DNA from: CAVRTJ01 sp964507185
GTDB lineage: Bacteria; Acidobacteriota; UBA4820; DSQY01
Length of the DNA stretch: 64,000 bases
Reading direction: 5' to 3'
Assembly (NCBI GenBank): GCA_964507185.1
Contig: CAZDOY010000008.1
Span: forward strand, 26,795 to 90,794
The notes under the pieces are model-generated. The model was not told where the DNA came from. It searched no databases and worked only from the letters and a program-made list of their open reading frames with translations. The position numbers and the translations under genes are program-made. Positions 7,512-15,830 of this stretch are shown one piece after another; positions within the stretch are counted from its first letter, which is position 1, and each line of letters opens with the position of its first letter.

Positions 7512-9722
7512 ATGAGCCATGATGCGGAAAGGCTGGCCGTCTCGAAGGACGTCGAGAGCCGACGCAAGGCGGCGCTCGCCCTGGCCGATGAACCTATCGA
7601 CACGGCTTTGCCCATCCTCGATGCTCTCTTGGGCGACGGGAACTGGCGCGTTCGAAAAGCCGCCGTAGAGTCGATCATCACCCTTCCGGCGGAACCGGTA
7701 CTGCCGCTGCTCTTCCGGGCGCTCTACGATTCCGCGAACGCGGGGAAACGGAATTCGGCGGTCGAAGCCCTCATCAAGGAGGGGGTGGCGGCCCTGCCCC
7801 ACATCTACGACCATCTCGTGGAAGGGGACGTGGACGTCAAGCTCGCACTGATCACGCTTCTCGGCGAAGTCCCGAGCAGGAACTCGGCACCCCATCTCAT
7901 CTACTATTTGAGCCATCAGGACAAAAACATCTGTTCTGCTGCGATCACCAGCCTCGGCCGTTTGCGGGATACGGGAAGCCTCCCCGTGCTGCTGGACATC
8001 TTCAAGCGGCAGGACGACTGGCTCTGGTTCCATTTGATAGACGCCCTCAGCAACATCGGCGGCCCCGTGGCCACGACCAAACTGCTCGAACTCTACGACA
8101 GCCGGAAATTCCGAAAAGCAGTTCTCAAGGCCATGGGCCACATGGCGGACCTGCGGGTGATCCCCTTCCTGATGGAAAAAGCCGCGGAACCCGGCAGCCC
8201 GCTCATGGACCTCATGGAGGCCATCGGGCTCACCTATCACGCCGGTATCCCCGCCGTCCTGCTCGAAAAGCACCAGGCGGAGATGGCACAGCTCGTCAGA
8301 AAACACTTTCCCATGGAGTTGGTGGAAGCCCTGGACGAAAGATGGGAGGAAGCCAAGGTGGAAGAGCGCCGGGGCATGATTCTAGTCGCCGGCTTTCTTG
8401 CGGACCTCTCTCTTCTGGACCGGGTGCTGTCCGAACTGGAAAATCCCTACCTTCAGAAGGACGCCTTCGAGGCCGCCGCAGCTTACGGCAAGGCGGCGAC
8501 GCCCTTCCTGGTGAGGCATCTCAACCAGACCCAGTCGCTCGGGCACAAGATCCCGCTCATTCGGCTCGTGGGGCTGTCCAACGGTCCCGACGCCATCGTG
8601 CCTATCCTCAACCAGGCGCGAGAAGTGGACGCCCAGATCCGCATGGAGGCATTGGCCGCGCTGGGAGAGCTCGATGACCCGCGCTGCCTCCAGGAACTCG
8701 TTTCCGTGCTGCGCGAGCAAGACGCGACCTTCCATGAGACGGCGCTGAGAGCCATCAAGCGCCTCGCGCGCAAGTATCCCTCGCACAAGGGCCGCATGGG
8801 CTATTTCGGCAGGACTATGACCGAAGACGCCGAAGAAGGCGTGCGGAGGGCAGGCTACACGCTGCTCGCGGAGAGCCTGGGGCAGGACACGGCCCCCCTC
8901 ATCCCCGGGCTCAAGGACGACGCACCCGCAGTGCGCCAGACCGTCGTGAGGCTCATCGCCCACAAAATGGGAGATTCCGCCTTTGAGACCCTCCTGCCCA
9001 TCCTCGGTGATGACAGTTCGAGGGTCCGCCGCGTAGTCATTTCGGTGCTCGGGCGGGAATTACTTGCCCGGCAGCCCGAAACGCTCATGACGCTTCTTGC
9101 GGATCAGGATGTATGGGTCCGCTCCGAAGCGGCCTGCGCGCTTGCGCAGAGTACCGATCCGTCGGTGGGCGACGCGCTCCTCGGCCTTCTCGAGCAGGAC
9201 GTTCTTCCGGTCAAGCTTGGCGCCTTGCGCGGCCTTGCGGAAGTGGGCTGCGGGATCCTCTTCCCCGCCGTGATGAAGCTTGCGCTCGACGACCAGAATC
9301 CGTTGGAGGTCAGGCGGGCGGCCTTGGCGGCATTGGCGCGATCGGGCCGCCCAGACGGTGTGAGAATCCTGGAGCAGGCCCTGACCGACCACAGGTGGGA
9401 AGTCCGATCCTCAGCCATCGAACTGATGGGCGGATCCAACGACCACCGTTACATTCCGCTGCTTCTCAAGGAACTCGAACGCGACCCGGATCCGACGGTC
9501 AAGCAGACGGTTGTGCAGGCCCTCATAGCCCTCAGGGCGGCGGAGGCCGTGCCCCGGATGCTGAACTACCTCACGGATCCCGTCCTCAAGGACTCCGCCT
9601 ACGCCTTCTTCCTGGCTCTCGGCCGAGAACATCTCCGGCTGATCGAGAATGAGGCACAGTCCGTCGATTTTCAGACGAAACTGATCCTCATCGAAATACT
9701 CAAACAACTGGAGAGCCGGTAG
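7512..9722 (+). CDS. HEAT-repeat protein of the chemosensory-type operon
   Basis: A 736-residue alpha-helical repeat protein made almost entirely of HEAT/PBS-lyase-like repeats of about 31 residues. Examples are NWRVRKAAVESIITLP near the start and HRWEVRSSAIELMGGSND near the end. There is no signal peptide, membrane helix or catalytic motif. HEAT proteins act as scaffolds for protein-protein interaction. The stop codon lies three bases before the cheR start, so the two are surely co-transcribed and probably coupled. Placed between a CheW/pseudo-receiver pair and CheR-CheB, it may organise the signalling complex or be an output partner; its specific role is not known from sequence. Confidence 0.85.
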   Translation: MSHDAERLAVSKDVESRRKAALALADEPIDTALPILDALLGDGNWRVRKAAVESIITLPAEPVLPLLFRALYDSANAGKRNSAVEALIKEGVAALPHIYDHLVEGDVDVKLALITLLGEVPSRNSAPHLIYYLSHQDKNICSAAITSLGRLRDTGSLPVLLDIFKRQDDWLWFHLIDALSNIGGPVATTKLLELYDSRKFRKAVLKAMGHMADLRVIPFLMEKAAEPGSPLMDLMEAIGLTYHAGIPAVLLEKHQAEMAQLVRKHFPMELVEALDERWEEAKVEERRGMILVAGFLADLSLLDRVLSELENPYLQKDAFEAAAAYGKAATPFLVRHLNQTQSLGHKIPLIRLVGLSNGPDAIVPILNQAREVDAQIRMEALAALGELDDPRCLQELVSVLREQDATFHETALRAIKRLARKYPSHKGRMGYFGRTMTEDAEEGVRRAGYTLLAESLGQDTAPLIPGLKDDAPAVRQTVVRLIAHKMGDSAFETLLPILGDDSSRVRRVVISVLGRELLARQPETLMTLLADQDVWVRSEAACALAQSTDPSVGDALLGLLEQDVLPVKLGALRGLAEVGCGILFPAVMKLALDDQNPLEVRRAALAALARSGRPDGVRILEQALTDHRWEVRSSAIELMGGSNDHRYIPLLLKELERDPDPTVKQTVVQALIALRAAEAVPRMLNYLTDPVLKDSAYAFFLALGREHLRLIENEAQSVDFQTKLILIEILKQLESR

Positions 9723-9725
9723 AGC

Positions 9726-10589
9726 ATGGGCGCATGGGATAGCCTCGACAGTCTGGGCACAGCACTCCTGAGCGACGATGTCTTCAGGCGGTTCTGCGCT
9801 CTCGTTCACGACGGGACCGGACTGTCCTTCTCGGACAATTCGAGGTTCTTCGTGGAGAAGCGGCTGGAAAACCGACTCGAAGCGCTAGGAGGCATTCGGC
9901 CGGAGGAGTACATTCACTTTCTTCTCTACGACCAGGAGAAGGAGCAGGAATGGGGCCGACTCATAGACCTCCTGACCACCAATGAAACGTATTTCATGCG
10001 TGAGGAACGGCAGCTCAAGTGCTTTCAGAAGGACATCCTCCCCCTGCTGGTCAAGCAGAAGCCCGAAAGGAAGATCAGGGTCTGGAGCGCCGGCTGTTCG
10101 ACGGGAGAGGAACCTTACTCTATAGTGATCCTGCTCCATGAATCCGGGCTGTTCAAGGACGGCGAGCTGGAGATCATGGCGACGGATATCAACACCCGCG
10201 TTCTGGCCAGGGCCAGGGAGGGCCTCTACACGGAGAGTTCCTTCCGGGCCGTCGACGATGCGTTCAAGAACAGGTGGTTCAGGAAAGAGCCCGATGGGCG
10301 TTTCAGAATCAGCGACGAAATCCGGCGGAAGGTGAAGTTCTCGAGGTTCAACCTCTTCGACCTGGACAGATACAGCCTCTTCACTCCCTTCGACGTGATT
10401 TTCTGCCGCAACGTCATTATCTATTTCGATATCGAAGCCAAGGTCAAGGTGATAGAGCGTTTTTGGGACAAGATGCGCGACGGGGGGTACCTGTTGCTCG
10501 GACACTCCGAGAGCCTCATTTCCATAACCGACAAGTTCAAGCTCGTTCATCTGCCCAGTGACCTCGTCTATACGAAGGCGACCCAATGA
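9726..10589 (+). CDS. cheR: CheR-type protein-glutamate methyltransferase
   Basis: A 287-residue SAM-dependent methyltransferase that methylates glutamates of chemoreceptors. The N-terminal helical CheR domain (FCALVHDGTGLSF) is followed by the Rossmann methyltransferase domain with the SAM motif SAGCSTGEEPYSI, the acidic strand IMATDINTRVLARAR, and the substrate region FCRNVIIYFD. Length is usual for the family and there are no TPR or other added domains. Its stop overlaps the cheB start by 4 bp (ATGA), so CheR and CheB are translationally coupled. No chemoreceptor is encoded in the window, so its substrate must be elsewhere. Confidence 0.93.
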   Translation: MGAWDSLDSLGTALLSDDVFRRFCALVHDGTGLSFSDNSRFFVEKRLENRLEALGGIRPEEYIHFLLYDQEKEQEWGRLIDLLTTNETYFMREERQLKCFQKDILPLLVKQKPERKIRVWSAGCSTGEEPYSIVILLHESGLFKDGELEIMATDINTRVLARAREGLYTESSFRAVDDAFKNRWFRKEPDGRFRISDEIRRKVKFSRFNLFDLDRYSLFTPFDVIFCRNVIIYFDIEAKVKVIERFWDKMRDGGYLLLGHSESLISITDKFKLVHLPSDLVYTKATQ

Positions 10590-11656
10590 AGCCCATCCGC
10601 GTTCTGGTGGTCGACGATTCGTCTTTCAACCGCAAGGTGATCTCTGAGATCTTGCATCGATCGCGGCTTGTCGAGGTCGTCGGAAAGGCGTTCGACGGCG
10701 AGGACGCCATCAGGAAGATCATAAAATATCAACCGGATGCGTTGACCCTGGACCTTGAGATGCCGAACATGGACGGGTTCGCAGTCCTACGCTGGATTAT
10801 GGCGAATAATCCCCTGCCCGTGATCGTCGTTTCAGCCAGGGAATCGGACCGATCCGTTTTCAAGGCGCTCGACCTTGGCGCCGTGGACTTCGTGGTCAAA
10901 CCCACACGGATGGCCTCTCCGCAGCTCGTCAGCATCGAAAAGGAGCTCCTGACGAAGATCCTGGCTATTCGCACCCTGCAGCTCGATCGGATCCGGCAAC
11001 GGCTCAACGATGAAGCGCCGACCCCGCCCAAGAGCCTCCCCAAAGGCACGGGTAAACGGAGGGCGGAAATCGTGGCTCTCGTTTCGTCGACCGGTGGCCC
11101 TCCCGCCCTGCAGCGGATCCTCATGGGACTGTCCCCAAAGATCCTCTCGCCCGTCCTGATCTGCCAACACATGCCGGCGGTGTTCACCCGCCTCTTTGCC
11201 GAAAGACTGAGCGGACTGACCGGACGCGTCGTCAAGGAGGCCGAGGACGGCGAGGTCGTCCTGCCCGGGCACACCTATATCGCCCCGGGCGGCCGGCAAC
11301 TCAGAATCCGGAGACTGGGTGGAGATCTCGCGTTAGAGGTTTTTGAAAAGCTGCCGGAGGACCGGTTTGCGCCATCCGGCAATTACCTGCTCCAGAGCTT
11401 GGCAGAGGCCTGCGGCGGAAACTGCCTCGCTGCCGTTCTAACCGGCATGGGCGATGATGGAAAGGACGGCGCCGTGGCCCTGCATGCGGCCGGCGGGCTG
11501 GTGCTGGCCGAATCCGAGGAATCGGCCGTGATTTTCGGCATGCCGAAGGAAGTCATAAAGGCGGGGGCGACGGACTACATCTCGAACATCGCGGGCATAA
11601 CAGACCTCATCAATCGTTACGCCATCGTGCAGGACGCTTCATTGCATTCACCCTGA
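10586..11656 (+). CDS. cheB: CheB protein-glutamate methylesterase/deamidase
   Basis: A 356-residue two-domain protein. The N-terminal receiver has the acidic pair Asp10-Asp11, phosphoacceptor Asp56 in LTLDLEMPNMDG and Lys105 in VVKPT. A linker leads to the methylesterase domain with the catalytic triad Ser168 in SSTGGPP, His195 in CQHMPAVF and Asp290 in LTGMGDDG. All key residues are present, so it should demethylate or deamidate receptors when phosphorylated by a CheA. The 4-bp overlap with cheR supports a paired adaptation module. The cognate kinase is not encoded in this stretch. Confidence 0.95.
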   Translation: MKPIRVLVVDDSSFNRKVISEILHRSRLVEVVGKAFDGEDAIRKIIKYQPDALTLDLEMPNMDGFAVLRWIMANNPLPVIVVSARESDRSVFKALDLGAVDFVVKPTRMASPQLVSIEKELLTKILAIRTLQLDRIRQRLNDEAPTPPKSLPKGTGKRRAEIVALVSSTGGPPALQRILMGLSPKILSPVLICQHMPAVFTRLFAERLSGLTGRVVKEAEDGEVVLPGHTYIAPGGRQLRIRRLGGDLALEVFEKLPEDRFAPSGNYLLQSLAEACGGNCLAAVLTGMGDDGKDGAVALHAAGGLVLAESEESAVIFGMPKEVIKAGATDYISNIAGITDLINRYAIVQDASLHSP

Positions 11657-11687
11657 CGGTATGGTACAAACTACCTTTGGAGCCGCA

Positions 11688-12521
11688 ATGGCCGAAGAAC
11701 ACAGCGACATGTTCAAGAAAAGCCAGGAATTCCTCCAGATGCTCAGCAAGCAGAAGGATTTCATCCAGGATCTGCTCAAGGAGAACGAGCGCCTGAGGTT
11801 TCAGGTCGCCTCGCTCGAGTCCCGAAGCGGGAATGCTCAAAGCGCCGAAGCCGAACTTGACGCCCTCAGGCAGAGGCTGGCGAAAATCGAACGCGAGAGG
11901 AACGAACTAGAGGCCCGCTACCAGAAGGTGGAAGAGGAAAACAAGGACTTCGCCCAGCGCTACGTCGAGGTCGAGGAGCAGAACAACAATCTCGCGAATT
12001 TGTACGTGGCTTCCTATCAGCTGCACTCCACGCTCGACTTTCAGGAAGTCATCCACATCGTCATGGAAATCATCATCAACCTGGTCGGGGCGGAGATCTT
12101 CGCCATCATGCTCATGGATGAAAAGACGAACGAACTCGGCGTAATCGCCAGCGAGGGGTACGAAGAGGATTTCGTCTTTCCGACCATTAAGATCGGCGAT
12201 GGTATCGTGGGCGGCGTGGCCAAGGCCGGCGAGCCCTACTACATCAATCAGGCCGGAGACGACTACCAGGTGGATGCTGCCCATCCGCTCTCGTGCATTC
12301 CCCTCAAAATCAAGGAAAACGTGATCGGCGTTATCAATATCTACAAACTCCTGGTGCAGAAGGATGCGTTCACGGCGGTGGACTACGAACTCTTCTCATT
12401 GCTGGCCGCACACGCCGCCACGGCCATTTTTTCGAGCAAGCTATACTCGCAGTCCGAAAGAAAGCTGAATACGATTCAGGGATTTCTGGACTTGCTCACG
12501 ACGCCAGTCACGAAGAGCTGA
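11688..12521 (+). CDS. Coiled-coil GAF-domain sensor protein
   Basis: A 277-residue soluble protein. Residues about 10-110 form a long coiled coil (FIQDLLKENERLRFQVASLE and the Glu-rich segment that follows). Residues about 115-265 form a GAF domain (LHSTLDFQEVIHIVMEIIIN, EIFAIMLMDEKTNELGVIAS, LFSLLAAHAATAIFSSKLY). GAF domains bind small ligands or sense redox or haem state, but no ligand can be read here. No kinase, cyclase or output domain is attached, so it probably acts through oligomerisation or contact with its operon partners. ATG 11688 is preferred because GGAG lies six bases upstream; an ATG at 11661 has no ribosome site. It sits 31 bp after cheB and 13 bp before a CheY gene. Confidence 0.8.
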   Translation: MAEEHSDMFKKSQEFLQMLSKQKDFIQDLLKENERLRFQVASLESRSGNAQSAEAELDALRQRLAKIERERNELEARYQKVEEENKDFAQRYVEVEEQNNNLANLYVASYQLHSTLDFQEVIHIVMEIIINLVGAEIFAIMLMDEKTNELGVIASEGYEEDFVFPTIKIGDGIVGGVAKAGEPYYINQAGDDYQVDAAHPLSCIPLKIKENVIGVINIYKLLVQKDAFTAVDYELFSLLAAHAATAIFSSKLYSQSERKLNTIQGFLDLLTTPVTKS

Positions 12522-12534
12522 TAGAGGGGCAGGA

Positions 12535-12930
12535 ATGGAAGGGTTGCGTTTTCTGGTCGTTGAAGATTCACCCACCATGCGACAGCTTATCTCTTTTTCG
12601 CTCAAGAGATTCAAAGGATGTACCATTCTCGAGGCGGTGGACGGTGTCGACGCACTGAAGAAACTCCAGACCGAAGAAGTGGACATGATTCTCACGGACA
12701 TCAACATGCCCGTCATGGATGGGCTCAAGCTGGTTTCGCTCATCCGGCAGAATCCCAAGACCAAGTCCATGCCCATCATCATCATCACCACCGAAGGAGC
12801 CAAAGAGGACCGTGAGCGCGGGCTCGCCCTCGGCGCCGACGCTTACATCAGCAAGCCCATCCAATCCTCCAACCTCCTGAAGGTGATCAACGACCTTCTC
12901 GAAAAGCAGAGTACAACTACCAACGAGTAG
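12535..12930 (+). CDS. cheY: CheY-like single-domain response regulator
   Basis: A 131-residue receiver domain alone. It has the acidic pair Glu10-Asp11 (FLVVEDSPTMR), phosphoacceptor Asp55 in LTDINMPVMDG, the conserved Thr in IIITTEGAKE and Lys107 in YISKPIQ. All phosphorylation residues are intact. AGGGGCAGGA precedes the ATG. In classical systems CheY carries the signal from CheA to the motor or another effector. Here it is the only phosphorylatable stand-alone receiver of an operon that also has a pseudo-receiver and the CheB receiver. It is followed at 10 bp by truA. Confidence 0.92.
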   Translation: MEGLRFLVVEDSPTMRQLISFSLKRFKGCTILEAVDGVDALKKLQTEEVDMILTDINMPVMDGLKLVSLIRQNPKTKSMPIIIITTEGAKEDRERGLALGADAYISKPIQSSNLLKVINDLLEKQSTTTNE

Positions 12931-12940
12931 CCGGCGCGCC

Positions 12941-13816
12941 ATGGGTAAAACGGATTACGGCCCGGGGACCATCCGCGAAGGAGCGGAGGGAATCGGAATT
13001 CCCGCCAACGTCACACGGCGCCTGCGGCTGGACCTCGCCTTTGTCGGGACAGGGGTGAGCGGCTGGCAGGCCCAGAAGGACGGCTCCACTCTCCAGGATT
13101 TTCTGGACGATGCGCTGAAAAACATAGGACATAACGGGCGCCGGGTGGTGGGGTGTTCGAGGACGGACGCCGGAGTTCACGCCCGCGCCTTTACCGCCCA
13201 CGTGGACACGGATCTGGATCGACCCTCACAGCCTCTGCTGTTCGGCCTCAACGCTCACCTTCCAGCCGCCGTCCGCATTTACAGGGCGGGTTGGGTTCGC
13301 GACGATTTTCACGCACGCTACTCGTGCACGGGAAAGACCTACCGGTACAATATTTACAGGGATTCCGTCGTACCGCCGTTCCTGGCGCCTTACGTTCTCC
13401 GATGGAAGGGAACTTTGGATTCTGAAATCATGGGCCTGACGAGCCGCACCTTTCTCGGAGAGCATGACTTCGCCCTCTTCACAACAGCCTACGGTCGCAC
13501 GCGCAACACCGTGAGAACAATCACCCGGTGCCGTGTTGAAGAGAGGGGCCCCCTGCTGGTGCTAACCGTTTCCGGGCCCTCGTTCCTCCACCGGATGGTC
13601 CGACTGATCGGCGGCGCCCTCGTGGCCGTGGGGGCCGGGAGGCTGGAGCCCGGTCAGATCCCGGCGATGCTTTCGGGCCACCTTCCCGGGTGCCAGGTTC
13701 CGGCGCTGCCGGCCGGAGGCCTGGCGCTCTGGGCTATCGCCTATCCGCCCGATGCGGAACCGAAGGAGGCGTTCGGCCACCTTCCCGAAGAAACCTCATT
13801 TCCACTTTTCTTCTGA
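12941..13816 (+). CDS. truA: tRNA pseudouridine synthase A
   Basis: A 291-residue enzyme that converts uridines 38-40 of the tRNA anticodon stem to pseudouridine. The catalytic Asp76 lies in CSRTDAGVHARAF; GKTYRYNIYRD, RTITRCRVEE and FLHRMVRLIGGALVAVGAGR are typical of the family. The first 25 residues before RRLRLDLAFVGTGVSGWQ are an extra N-terminal extension, and the ATG has no clear ribosome site, so the exact start is uncertain; no closer start codon is in frame. It follows cheY by 10 bp and is probably read through from the same operon, although its function is unrelated. Confidence 0.93.
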   Translation: MGKTDYGPGTIREGAEGIGIPANVTRRLRLDLAFVGTGVSGWQAQKDGSTLQDFLDDALKNIGHNGRRVVGCSRTDAGVHARAFTAHVDTDLDRPSQPLLFGLNAHLPAAVRIYRAGWVRDDFHARYSCTGKTYRYNIYRDSVVPPFLAPYVLRWKGTLDSEIMGLTSRTFLGEHDFALFTTAYGRTRNTVRTITRCRVEERGPLLVLTVSGPSFLHRMVRLIGGALVAVGAGRLEPGQIPAMLSGHLPGCQVPALPAGGLALWAIAYPPDAEPKEAFGHLPEETSFPLFF

Positions 13817-13841
13817 GGGCGCGGACATAACCGAGCATGCA

Positions 13842-13868
13842 TGCCTGCCGCACGGGGGGCGGCAGGCA
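13842..13868. terminator. Hairpin between convergent truA and ribBA
   Basis: Perfect 10-bp arms (TGCCTGCCGC / GCGGCAGGCA) around a 7-nt loop lie in the 81-bp gap between the ends of truA and ribBA. There is no long T tract on either side, so it may slow polymerase from both directions or be a stabilising 3' hairpin rather than a full intrinsic terminator. Confidence 0.5.
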
Positions 13869-13897
13869 GTTACCGAAGCCGGACCGGACACGCACCG

Positions 13898-15100
13898 TCA
13901 CACCTGCTTGAGCGTGTGTCCCAGTTTCTCTTTCTTCGTCCGCAGGTACTTTCGGTTGTTCTCGTTGGGAGCGATCTCGAGCGGGACCTGGTCAACGATG
14001 GTTATGCCGAAACCCGAGAGGGCGGCCAGCTTCTTGGGGTTGTTGGTGAGGATCCGAATCTTGGAGAGGCCCAGGTCGTGAAGGATCTGGGCGCCGATAC
14101 CGTAGTCCCTCTGGTCCGCGGCGAAACCGAGGGCCTCGTTGGCCTCGACCGTGTCCATGCCCTGGTCCTGGAGCTCGTAAGCCTTGAGCTTGTTGAGCAG
14201 CCCTATTCCGCGCCCTTCCTGCCGGAGGTAGACCAGCACGCCGCGCCCCTCGCTGGCAATGGCGGCCATGGCTGCATCAAGCTGTGCACCGCAGTCGCAA
14301 CGCAGTGAATGCAGAGCGTCGCCGGTGAGACACTCGGAGTGCATCCGCACGAGAACCTCGTCCCCCGGCTTCCACTCGCCCATGGTCATGGCCAGGTGCG
14401 TCCTTTCCGTGAGGATGCTTTCGTAGGCGATGACCCGGAACAGGCCGTGCCTGGTGGGAAGCTCGGGCTGTGCGACCCGTTTGACCAGGGACTCACGGCT
14501 GAGCCTGTAATCGATGAGGTCGGCGATGGTAACGATGTTGACGCCGTGCTCCTCAGAGAACTTGAGAAGATCCGGCATACGGGCCATGGTCCCGTCGTCT
14601 TTCATGACTTCGCAGATCACGCCTGCCGGGTAGAGCCCCGCCAGCCTGGAAAGATCCACCGAGGCCTCCGTCTGGCCGGGGCGGCGGAGCGCGCCCCCTT
14701 CCTTTGCCCTGAGCGGAAAGATGTGTCCGGGGCGGGCAAGGTCGGACGGGCCGGCCTCGGTGTCTATTGCCGTGAGGATCGTGGCGGCGCGGTCGTGGGC
14801 CGATATGCCCGTCGTCGTCTTGTACTTGGCCTCGATGGAAACACAGAATGCCGTCTGGAACTGGCTCGTGTTGTCCTGGACCATCATTGGGATCTGAAGA
14901 TCGTCGAGGCGCCGGCCGGTCATGGCCAGGCAGATCAATCCCCGACCGTGCGTCGCCATGAAGGTGATGATCTCCGGTGTCACCTTGTCCGCCGGGACGT
15001 AGAGGTCACCCTCGTTCTCCCTGTCCTCGTCGTCACAGATTATCAGCATTCTCCCCTGCTTGATTTCCTCCAGGGCCTGTTCGATGGCAATCAACGGCAT
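13898..15100 (-). CDS. ribBA: Bifunctional DHBP synthase / GTP cyclohydrolase II
   Basis: A 400-residue fusion that supplies both precursors for riboflavin. Residues 1-200 are 3,4-dihydroxy-2-butanone-4-phosphate synthase (DDEDRENEGDLYVPAD, TTGISAHDRAATI). Residues 205-400 are GTP cyclohydrolase II with the zinc site HSECLTGDALHSLRCDCG and the loop LRQEGRGIGLLNKLKAY. One oddity is Gln143 in RPGQTEASVDL, where the families I know usually have His in GHTE, a metal ligand of RibB. All other motifs look intact. It is the last gene of ribD-ribE-ribBA, 88 bp downstream of ribE. No FMN riboswitch was seen upstream of the set. Confidence 0.95.
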   Translation of the reverse strand: MPLIAIEQALEEIKQGRMLIICDDEDRENEGDLYVPADKVTPEIITFMATHGRGLICLAMTGRRLDDLQIPMMVQDNTSQFQTAFCVSIEAKYKTTTGISAHDRAATILTAIDTEAGPSDLARPGHIFPLRAKEGGALRRPGQTEASVDLSRLAGLYPAGVICEVMKDDGTMARMPDLLKFSEEHGVNIVTIADLIDYRLSRESLVKRVAQPELPTRHGLFRVIAYESILTERTHLAMTMGEWKPGDEVLVRMHSECLTGDALHSLRCDCGAQLDAAMAAIASEGRGVLVYLRQEGRGIGLLNKLKAYELQDQGMDTVEANEALGFAADQRDYGIGAQILHDLGLSKIRILTNNPKKLAALSGFGITIVDQVPLEIAPNENNRKYLRTKKEKLGHTLKQV

Positions 15101-15188
15101 ATTCTCTCTCCGGATCCACCCGACGAGATCAGAGCCCGGTTGGGGCGGCTGTCTCCCGGCGACGGCGTTTGAAGTGACTCTTTGACGG

Positions 15189-15830
15189 TCAAAATCCCAT
15201 TTCTTTCAACTTGTCGACGGACAGGGCCTCCCCCTTGGGGTGCAGACCCTTCAAATAGGCCACAATATAGCGCCCTATCATGTCCGTTTCCACATTGATC
15301 TTTTTTCCCGGCTGCCAGCTCCTCATGGTCGAACCATCCAGCGTCGCCGGAATCACTGCCGCCTTGACGGTATCTTCTCCGAGTCCGGCGACCGTGAGGC
15401 TTATCCCCGCCAGTGCGATAGACCCTTTCGGAATGACGTACTGGCTCAGATTGGGAGGCATTTCGACAACCAGTTCGGCAGCGCGTCCGGTCCGCTTGAA
15501 GACGCGCACCCGGCCCACCCCCTCGACGTGTCCCTGAACCATGTGCCCCCCGAGTCTGTCTCCTTGACGCAGTGCGGCTTCCAGGTTCACCTCGTCGCCT
15601 GGTTTCACGTGGCCGAGAGTCGTTCGGGTGAGCGTTTCCGAGCTGAGAAAGGCGGAGAATCGCCCCATATCAAGGGATTCGACCGTAACGCATGCTCCGT
15701 CGACGGCGATGCTGTCGCCCGGTTTCGCGTCTTCGATCACGGCGCCGCATTCTACGAACAGCGAGGCGTCCGTCCCCTTGCGATCGATCGACAAGACGCG
15801 CCCCACCTCCCGAATCAGGCCGGTAAACAT
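15189..15830 (-). CDS. ribE: Riboflavin synthase alpha subunit
   Basis: A 213-residue enzyme that dismutates two molecules of 6,7-dimethyl-8-ribityllumazine to riboflavin. It shows the two tandem lumazine-binding domains of the family. The first starts MFTGLIREVGRV, contains GDSIAVDGACVTV and ends near VNLEAALRQGDRLGGHMVQGH. The second repeats this plan with GSIALAGISLTVAG and ETDMIGRYIVAYL. Length is typical. It overlaps the end of ribD by 16 bp, and its ribosome site GGAGGGG lies within ribD, so the two are co-translated. Lumazine synthase (ribH) is not in the window. Confidence 0.95.
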   Translation of the reverse strand: MFTGLIREVGRVLSIDRKGTDASLFVECGAVIEDAKPGDSIAVDGACVTVESLDMGRFSAFLSSETLTRTTLGHVKPGDEVNLEAALRQGDRLGGHMVQGHVEGVGRVRVFKRTGRAAELVVEMPPNLSQYVIPKGSIALAGISLTVAGLGEDTVKAAVIPATLDGSTMRSWQPGKKINVETDMIGRYIVAYLKGLHPKGEALSVDKLKEMGF

